Both the position numbers and the translations under genes were made by a program. 11,079 nt of DNA. It comes from DATEMK01 sp035275625 (GTDB taxonomy: Bacteria; Bacteroidota; Bacteroidia; AKYH767-A; OLB10). The notes below the pieces were generated by a model. The model saw only the letters and a list, made by a program, of their open reading frames with translations. It was not told where the DNA came from and did not search any database. Location: positions 1-11,079 of the forward strand of contig DATEMK010000009.1 of the NCBI GenBank assembly GCA_035275625.1, in the 5' to 3' direction. Of the stretch, positions 6,772 to 11,079 are shown one piece after another (within the stretch, counting starts at the first letter, position 1; each line of letters starts with the position of its first letter).

Positions 6772-7581
6772 TCAATTCTTTAAAGTTTCTTCTGACCTGG
6801 TTTTATAAAAATCCCCCTGCTCTTTGTTTTCCATCAAATAATATACATCACTAATGTTTTTGTAAAATTTTGTTAACTCTTTATGTCCTTCTCCTCGTTG
6901 TATAATTTTATTTTTCAATGCTTTTTCAAAATACTCCAACGATAACTTATAGTCCTTTTTTTCTCTGTAAGTATTTCCCAGGTTTGTATATGACTGAATA
7001 ACCTCCACACTTGCTTCCCCAAAAAGTTTTTCCCGGATTTTCATTGCTTTTAAATGAGCGTCAACAGATTTATCGAAATCCTTCGCGTTCAGGTATACAT
7101 TTCCAATATTTCCGTAGCTTGTTGCGACTTGAGCATCATTCTCTCCAAGCTGCCGCAACCGCATTGACAGCGATTTGTTATGGTATATTAAAGATTGATC
7201 GTAATTTTCTTCAGCGTTATAAACTACTCCTAAGCTGATGTAAGTGGTTGCAATTACCAGGTTGTTTGTGTCAAGTGAAGAAAGTCCCGCTGATAATGCC
7301 TTCTCTAAATAAGTTTTGGCTTTTTCATATTTGTCCTGCCGGGTAAGAATAATTCCGATTTGATTATATGAGTTTATAAATTTTTCAATGTTGCCGAGCG
7401 CCTGAAATCCGACAGATGCTTTTTCATAATAAATTATTGCACTGTCCGGATTTGTGTTTTTCTTAAAATCGTCAGCCAGCTTCATGTACTCATCAGCCAC
7501 TGAACCACTTTGTCCGCTTACGTTGCTGATTGAAACCAATAGAAGCAAAGTACATGCAGTAATATTTTTAGCCGTTGTCAT
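6772..7581 (-). CDS. Exported TPR protein with kinesin-light-chain-type repeats
   Basis: The product has 269 residues. The signal peptide ends at Gly23 with cleavage before Gln24 (SNVSG, then QSG), so it is periplasmic. Six TPR units follow with a 42-residue period, starting near 28, 68, 110, 152, 194 and 236. This is the longer type seen in kinesin-light-chain-like and nephrocystin-like repeats. Clear helix A signatures are SYNQIGIILTRQDKYEKA (71-88), TYISLGVVYNAEENYDQS, SYGNIGNVYLNAKDFDKS and SYTNLGNTYREKKDYKLS. Related Bacteroidota proteins often place such repeats before a sensor kinase or a transmembrane helix plus LuxR-type domain. Here the protein stops after the repeats, so it is a stand-alone scaffold. 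It lies 105 bases after the rhomboid gene and 108 before the next, and a TATCTTTC element lies upstream. Its partner is unknown. Confidence 0.92.
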   Translation of the reverse strand: MTTAKNITACTLLLLVSISNVSGQSGSVADEYMKLADDFKKNTNPDSAIIYYEKASVGFQALGNIEKFINSYNQIGIILTRQDKYEKAKTYLEKALSAGLSSLDTNNLVIATTYISLGVVYNAEENYDQSLIYHNKSLSMRLRQLGENDAQVATSYGNIGNVYLNAKDFDKSVDAHLKAMKIREKLFGEASVEVIQSYTNLGNTYREKKDYKLSLEYFEKALKNKIIQRGEGHKELTKFYKNISDVYYLMENKEQGDFYKTRSEETLKN

Positions 7582-7614
7582 AATTTATTACAGTATTACC
7601 AGTTAATTAATACC

Positions 7615-7622
7615 GAAAGATA
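7615..7622 (-). promoter_or_regulatory. Possible -7 element for the kinesin-light-chain-type TPR gene
   Basis: The minus strand reads TATCTTTC, one mismatch from TAnnTTTG, about 34 bases before the ATG at 7581. TTCC sits at the -33 position with 19-base spacing, a weak match. Confidence 0.33.
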
Positions 7623-7686
7623 AATTATTTTTTTACTACCGGAACCTACATGAGTTGGTAGGTGAGGTGAAGAGAAGCTGTGTCGT

Positions 7687-9156
7687 TTATTTTCCTGTCA
7701 AACTTTCAATCAAAGCTTCAATATCCTTTCCATAAATATCAATGCTGTCCTTATATCTATCTGTATCTTCATCCACCGCTTTGTAAATTAAGTTGTAACT
7801 TTTTATTCGCAAGTCACAGTATTGCAGAAGTTTTTTATTTCTGTCGTGAATTTCGTCCGGAAGATTTAATTTCTCAAGGCCGTTAAGCAATTTTGTGTTT
7901 TCATTCCAATAATAAATTCCCCTGTCTTTAATTTCCGAAAGTAATTTATCCTTTGGAGTGTTTTCCGGCATATTGTAAACTTCAAGCGCCATTGCCTCCA
8001 TTGAAACAAAAGATTTTATTTTCTCATCGTATTGTCCAATGTCGTTCGGGATTTTCTTGTAAGCAATGAAAGAAGTTGAGAGAACTAAAACTGTAAGAAC
8101 TCCAATGATAGAATATTTCAAATTTGTTGCTTCGGGTTTTTTCAAACTTGGAACATAAGCGTACCCAATAACAAGTCCTCCGATTAAACCTCCAATGTGT
8201 GCTGCATTATCAATGCCTCCTTTCAGTCCGTTGATTAAATTGTAGCCAACAAAAACCGCAATACTTGTCAGCAAAGCTTGCCGTGCTGATTTCTCAATGA
8301 GATTTGTTGTCAGCATTGCAAGGAATACTCCATACATGCCGAAGATTGCTCCTGATGCACCGGCACTGATAGTCAGGTCGTGCCACCACAAACTTGCTAT
8401 GCTTGCTGTGATACCGGTGAGAAAATAAGCTGCTGTAAATCTTGTCCTGCCTAAATGCGGCTCTAAAAGCAAACCTATATAAAGCAAAGCATACATATTC
8501 ATTAACAGATGCAGGAGACCAATATGCAGAAAACAATTTGTGATTAGCCGCCACCCTTCTCCTTCCAATGTTACAGGCCGGAAATTTGCCCCCCACTTTA
8601 TTAAACTTTCGTTGTCGGGAAGCATAAAATTTACTCCCGAAATAACCATCAAAATAAAAATTGCAATATTCAGATTGATCAAAACCGGAGTTATGAAATA
8701 ACCTTGTGCCGGTTTGAAGATTGCAAAAAAGCCGGTAAGTTTTTCTTTTGTTGCCGGTGGCGGCTGACTTAAAACATCTTGTTCCCCGGAAACCAAACCT
8801 GGTTTCATTTCCTCATACTTTTGTGAAAGTTCTTCGGGAGTAAAAGAGTTTTTTAATTCGCTGATTGCTGCAACCAGGTTTTCAATGTTCTTTTTGTTCT
8901 TTCCCCAGTCCGCCATTTGATTGCCGGTACATTCGCTTTTCAGGTTTGCGTTGTTGCCGTCAATTTTTACTTTGACTTCCTCACTCCAGGAACTCATTGA
9001 GAATTTTGTATAAGCAATGAAACCGGTTTCACTTGTGTAGCTGACATTCCAATCCAGTTTCTTCGCCCCTTCAATTGCCAACACAAGAAATTGTTCTCGC
9101 GTCAGGTCATCAAGAGGTAAGTCCTGAATGTGTTTAGGTGAAAGTCCGAAAGCCAT
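7687..9156 (-). CDS. Rhomboid-family intramembrane serine protease with extra soluble domains
   Basis: The product has 489 residues, far longer than the roughly 200-280 of a minimal rhomboid. Residues 1-125 are a soluble domain (GFIAYT near 45-50, MADWGKNKKNIENL near 81-94), probably cytosolic. The rhomboid core spans about 153-336: TM1 155-177; the GWR motif of the L1 loop (201-203); HLLMN, matching the HxxxN of TM2 (His216, Asn220). GASGAIFGMYG holds the nucleophile Ser268, and AAHIGG holds the catalytic His320. The catalytic pair is intact, so it should be active. A seventh helix at about 347-366 gives a 6+1 layout and would place the helical domain 367-489 in the periplasm (inference). 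It cleaves membrane-embedded substrates; the natural one is unknown. No neighbour is an obvious substrate. A TAACTTTG promoter element and a C6-A8 tract precede the start. Confidence 0.95.
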   Translation of the reverse strand: MAFGLSPKHIQDLPLDDLTREQFLVLAIEGAKKLDWNVSYTSETGFIAYTKFSMSSWSEEVKVKIDGNNANLKSECTGNQMADWGKNKKNIENLVAAISELKNSFTPEELSQKYEEMKPGLVSGEQDVLSQPPPATKEKLTGFFAIFKPAQGYFITPVLINLNIAIFILMVISGVNFMLPDNESLIKWGANFRPVTLEGEGWRLITNCFLHIGLLHLLMNMYALLYIGLLLEPHLGRTRFTAAYFLTGITASIASLWWHDLTISAGASGAIFGMYGVFLAMLTTNLIEKSARQALLTSIAVFVGYNLINGLKGGIDNAAHIGGLIGGLVIGYAYVPSLKKPEATNLKYSIIGVLTVLVLSTSFIAYKKIPNDIGQYDEKIKSFVSMEAMALEVYNMPENTPKDKLLSEIKDRGIYYWNENTKLLNGLEKLNLPDEIHDRNKKLLQYCDLRIKSYNLIYKAVDEDTDRYKDSIDIYGKDIEALIESLTGK

Positions 9157-9159
9157 ATA

Positions 9160-9173
9160 TTTTTTTTGGGGGG
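9160..9173 (-). repeat. Adjacent homopolymer runs (C6 then A8) in the rhomboid leader
   Basis: On the minus strand six C are followed directly by eight A, ending three bases before the ATG at 9156 and lying between the putative promoter and the start codon. The A-run may act as the A-rich translation enhancer used in Bacteroidota. Both runs are prone to length change. Confidence 0.6.
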
Positions 9174-9182
9174 TTAGTTTAT

Positions 9183-9190
9183 CAAAGTTA
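9183..9190 (-). promoter_or_regulatory. Probable -7 element for the rhomboid gene
   Basis: The minus strand reads TAACTTTG, an exact TAnnTTTG match, 26 bases before the ATG at 9156. It sits in a 13-base segment (9182-9194) identical to that before the hydrolase gene. The upstream sequence is A-rich and gives no clear TTTG at -33. Confidence 0.48.
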
Positions 9191-9217
9191 ATTTACTCAC
9201 TCTTTTTTATTTTTTTT

Positions 9218-9259
9218 ACGCTTTGCTAAGTTCTTGCAGGCAGGTTCGCACACGCTTTG
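9218..9259. repeat. Short direct repeat flanking a GC-richer segment
   Basis: ACGCTTTG occurs at 9218-9225 and again at 9252-9259, 34 bases apart, around a segment containing GCAGGCAGG. It lies in the gap between the rhomboid gene and the upstream exported-protein gene. No function is evident; it may be a decayed repeat element. Confidence 0.35.
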
Positions 9260-9266
9260 TTCAATG

Positions 9267-9854
9267 CTACTTCTCAAAGTCAAGATTCACTGGTTCTTTG
9301 TCAGGCGTATAATTATCCTTTACATCTTTTGTTGCAGGAACGGTATTGTCAACAACTTCAAAGTTTAAGTTATCAAACCAAATTTGTCCTGTTCCAACAA
9401 GTAATGCACCGTAAGCAATTTTAGAAGAGTTGAGGGGAACATCTAAAACAATTTCATATTTTTTCCAATCGGTTGTTCCTTTAATTGGCCTGTCATACAT
9501 ATTGTCAAATGAAAGCGGTTTCTGTGAATTTGCCTGGTCAACACGCAACCATAGTCCGGCTTTATCATCAACAGCTTTTGACTTTACATAACCACTCATA
9601 CGGATTTTTTTTCCAAGATATTTGCCAGGCAAACAACTTTGCATTAAAGTTCCGAAGCCGTCAATTTTTTCGTCAATGGATTTAATTGTGGCTGCGTTCT
9701 TACCATCTTCTCCAGCGCCTTTATCAACGCCCATGTCATAGCTTTTGGGTTTGCTTCCCGCTTTGAACCAACCTGCGGGCAAGTCAAAGGAGAAAAGTAT
9801 TGCAGTCAGTGTAATGATTAACACGCTTGTCAGAATTCTTTTTGCTGTTTTCAT
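9267..9854 (-). CDS. Exported jelly-roll-like domain protein
   Basis: A TTG at 9884 keeps the frame open, but ATG at 9854 starts directly at the signal-like MKTAKRILTSVLIITLTAIL and is preferred, for 195 residues. Residues 1-22 are a signal peptide or N-terminal anchor. The rest matches, from memory of the family, a domain of about 150 residues seen alone or fused to AraC-type regulators. Its landmarks are LPAGWFKAGSKPKSYDMGVD (25-44), GFGTLMQSCLPGKYLGKKIR (66-85), MSGYVKSK, AGLWLRVDQ (99-107) and LSFDNMYDRPIKGTTDWKKY (114-133). GTGQIWFDNLNFEVVD follows at 154-169. The alternating strands and terminal FDNxxFE resemble a carbohydrate-binding galactose-binding-like jelly roll (inference). The tail PVNLDFEK is typical of the family as I recall it, so it is not truncated. 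An exported copy should bind an extracellular ligand. It follows the Cys-rich T9SS gene by 41 bases, probably in the same transcript. Confidence 0.83.
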   Translation of the reverse strand: MKTAKRILTSVLIITLTAILFSFDLPAGWFKAGSKPKSYDMGVDKGAGEDGKNAATIKSIDEKIDGFGTLMQSCLPGKYLGKKIRMSGYVKSKAVDDKAGLWLRVDQANSQKPLSFDNMYDRPIKGTTDWKKYEIVLDVPLNSSKIAYGALLVGTGQIWFDNLNFEVVDNTVPATKDVKDNYTPDKEPVNLDFEK

Positions 9855-9895
9855 TGTTATTTTATTTTTTGTTGTCAGTTTCAAATTAGCATTTA

Positions 9896-10885
9896 TTATT
9901 CTTTCACAACCTTACCTTTCTTAATCACACCGTTTTTATCCCGCAATTCGTAAAGATAAATAGCTTTTGAAAGTTGTGTTGTATTTACAGTAACGGAGGA
10001 AATAAACTTCTGTTGCAATAATTTTCTTGATGTAATATCAAACAGGTTCATCTCCATGATTTCGTTTCTTCCTGCTGTAATATTTATTTTATCTGAAAAT
10101 GGATTGGGGAATAAATTACATTCATTACCGAAATTGGTTTCACTCATTCCGGTCAATGAATCGCACGGTGCTACCAGGATATCATCAATAAAATAAAAGG
10201 CAACATAATTTAAATCACCGCCTGTCGGTGCTCCCCAGCCGGTATAGCTGCCGGTGGTGCCCGATGTATCTCTGAAATTGCCAATTATAATATATTTTTC
10301 GCCACCCGTTGCTGTATAAGCGCCCGATATTTGAGTCCAGCCATTCGGGTTATTTAAATTATTAGTTGACGGATTTTCAAGCTGGGGCAGGTAATTTAAA
10401 TTACATGGATTGGCAGGGAGACATGTATCATTAATTTGTACGTGTGAAAAGAGCATTCCCATATTATTACATACATAATAACATGAATCGCAGGGGCTCA
10501 CATACCAGCTGATGCAATAATTGACTCCTGCAATTAATGAATCTGTTAATTCACATTGTATGTATTCCCTGTAATTTATTTGATGTGTAGTTTGCTGTTG
10601 TATATGAAATGTAACGATGCCTGTATACGCATCGCCTGTGCGGGCACTTTCATATCCGCATAAATTTTGTGGAACATCAATATTGAGGTTGATACTGCAG
10701 GCGTTAAAATAATCAGGCGTTGTGGAAAATAATGGAATATTCCAGCCAATGGCCCTGGGAATATCTCCGAAATAGAAAGGACATGAGCTAAACTGCTCAA
10801 AGCCCGGATTAGGCACAAGATTAAATTGTGCCTCGCATACTCTGCAAGTGAAAAACATTATGATTAAGCAATACAGTTTATTCAT
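9896..10885 (-). CDS. Cys-rich T9SS type A cargo protein
   Basis: The product has 329 residues. The signal peptide ends at Ala19 with cleavage before Gln20 (RVCEA, then QFN). The mature start FNLVPNPGFEQFSSCP, then AIGWNIP (45-51), TPDYFNACS (56-64), and CGYESARTGDAYTGI (76-90) define a Bacteroidota N-terminal domain. That domain is often joined to OmpA-like or T9SS tails. Residues 105-240 continue as a jelly-roll-like sheet (YREYIQCELTDSL, YCISWYVS, YVAFYFIDDILV). The T9SS sorting domain covers about 256-329: CNLFPNPFSDKINI, LFDITSRKLLQQ, AIYLYELRDKNGVIKKGKVVKE. Twelve Cys remain after cleavage, seven of them between 111 and 161, so disulfides are likely in this exported protein. No enzymatic motif is visible. 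It is the first gene after the terminator at 10971-11002 and probably leads the unit continuing into 9267-9854. Confidence 0.92.
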   Translation of the reverse strand: MNKLYCLIIMFFTCRVCEAQFNLVPNPGFEQFSSCPFYFGDIPRAIGWNIPLFSTTPDYFNACSINLNIDVPQNLCGYESARTGDAYTGIVTFHIQQQTTHQINYREYIQCELTDSLIAGVNYCISWYVSPCDSCYYVCNNMGMLFSHVQINDTCLPANPCNLNYLPQLENPSTNNLNNPNGWTQISGAYTATGGEKYIIIGNFRDTSGTTGSYTGWGAPTGGDLNYVAFYFIDDILVAPCDSLTGMSETNFGNECNLFPNPFSDKINITAGRNEIMEMNLFDITSRKLLQQKFISSVTVNTTQLSKAIYLYELRDKNGVIKKGKVVKE

Positions 10886-10970
10886 AGCGAAAAAATTATA
10901 AAAAAAGAAGAGTTTAAATTCACCACTGTAAATCTACAAAACTGTTCTTTAATACGTGCCGGAAGAAATA

Positions 10971-11002
10971 AAAAAACCCCGTCTGCCAATGGCGGACGGG
11001 TT
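10971..11002 (-). terminator. Intrinsic terminator for the gene at the right edge
   Basis: The arms 10977-10987 and 10991-11002 pair over about ten base pairs, mostly G-C with one T-G wobble and one bulged C, around an AAT loop. On the minus strand the hairpin is followed by a T-run (complement of the A-run at 10971-10976). It starts 22 bases after the stop codon at 11025. The plus strand lacks a proper T-run, so termination is for minus-strand transcription. Confidence 0.85.
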
Positions 11003-11024
11003 AAAAAATTAAAACTAAATTTTA

Positions 11025-11079
11025 TTAATTATTTACCGTGCCCTGAGGCGCTGACTCAGGAGCAGGTGCCGGAATATTA
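11025..11079 (-). CDS. C-terminal end of a gene beginning outside the window
   Basis: Reading leftward from the window edge gives 17 codons and then TAA at 11025-11027: NIPAPAPESAPQGTVNN. A Pro/Ala-rich hydrophilic tail followed at once by a strong terminator is what the end of a real gene looks like. The piece is too short to suggest a function. No other minus-strand frame ends as cleanly before the terminator. Confidence 0.65.
   Translation of the reverse strand, partial: NIPAPAPESAPQGTVNN

Noticed and set aside
7644..7663. Hairpin ACCTAC / GTAGGT downstream of the rhomboid gene as a terminator
   Set aside because: The six-base stem has an eight-base loop, and no T-run follows directly on the minus strand.
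8294..8596. A 100-codon open frame on the minus strand
   Set aside because: It overlaps the rhomboid core in another frame, where the catalytic Ser region is encoded.
5605..9266. Integron-like cassette array (same-orientation small genes with gaps near 100 bases)
   Set aside because: I looked for paired GTTRRRY-type core sites and palindromic attC-like gaps. The gaps differ in sequence, with no repeated attC-like element and no integrase.
9855..9884. Upstream TTG start extending the jelly-roll protein by ten residues
   Set aside because: It would place KLTTKNKIT before a complete signal peptide. ATG at 9854 begins exactly at the signal peptide.
10390..10403. Palindrome GTAATTTAAATTAC
   Set aside because: It lies inside the Cys-rich T9SS coding region (Asn-Leu-Asn codons) and is explained by AT-rich codon use.

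Overview
The window looks like chromosomal DNA from a low-GC member of the Bacteroidota, probably close to the Chitinophagales/Sphingobacteriales (the exact placement is a guess). Evidence for this: three secreted proteins carry or begin a type IX secretion (T9SS) C-terminal sorting domain; six signal peptides end in a small residue followed by Gln; several start regions have a TAnnTTTG-type -7 element; and there are no clear Shine-Dalgarno sequences. Every gene I can support lies on the minus strand, so the biological order runs from high to low coordinates. Coding density is high. The longest gap is about 162 bases (1358-1519), so there is no gene-free stretch over 300 bases.

From right to left in transcription order: 11025-11079 is the last 17 codons of a protein that begins outside the window, followed by an intrinsic terminator (10971-11002). 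Next are a Cys-rich T9SS cargo protein (9896-10885) and an exported protein with a jelly-roll-like domain (9267-9854). A rhomboid intramembrane protease with extra N- and C-terminal soluble domains follows (7687-9156). Then come a periplasmic TPR protein (6772-7581), an unidentified exported protein (6157-6663), a cytosolic AHSA1/SRPBCC-like protein (5693-6112) and a second TPR protein (4912-5604). The next three genes are closely spaced and probably form one unit: an alpha/beta-hydrolase lipoprotein (3963-4862), a T9SS cargo with seven tandem repeats that probably folds as a beta-propeller (2555-3931), and a small lipoprotein (1944-2516). A 95-residue hypothetical (1520-1807) is preceded by a promoter-like element fused to an inverted repeat. 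At the left edge a large T9SS cargo gene starts at 1357 and runs out of the window at base 1.

Most of the products are predicted to be exported: by signal peptidase I, as lipoproteins, or by T9SS. The window therefore reads as a cell-envelope and secretome stretch of ordinary chromosome. I see no transposase, integrase, tRNA, rRNA, CRISPR array or phage gene, and no convincing new multi-gene defence or biosynthetic system. The most unusual items are the three-part rhomboid, the exact seven-fold repeat protein, the promoter/inverted-repeat module at 1852-1880, and a 13-base sequence shared by two putative promoters.
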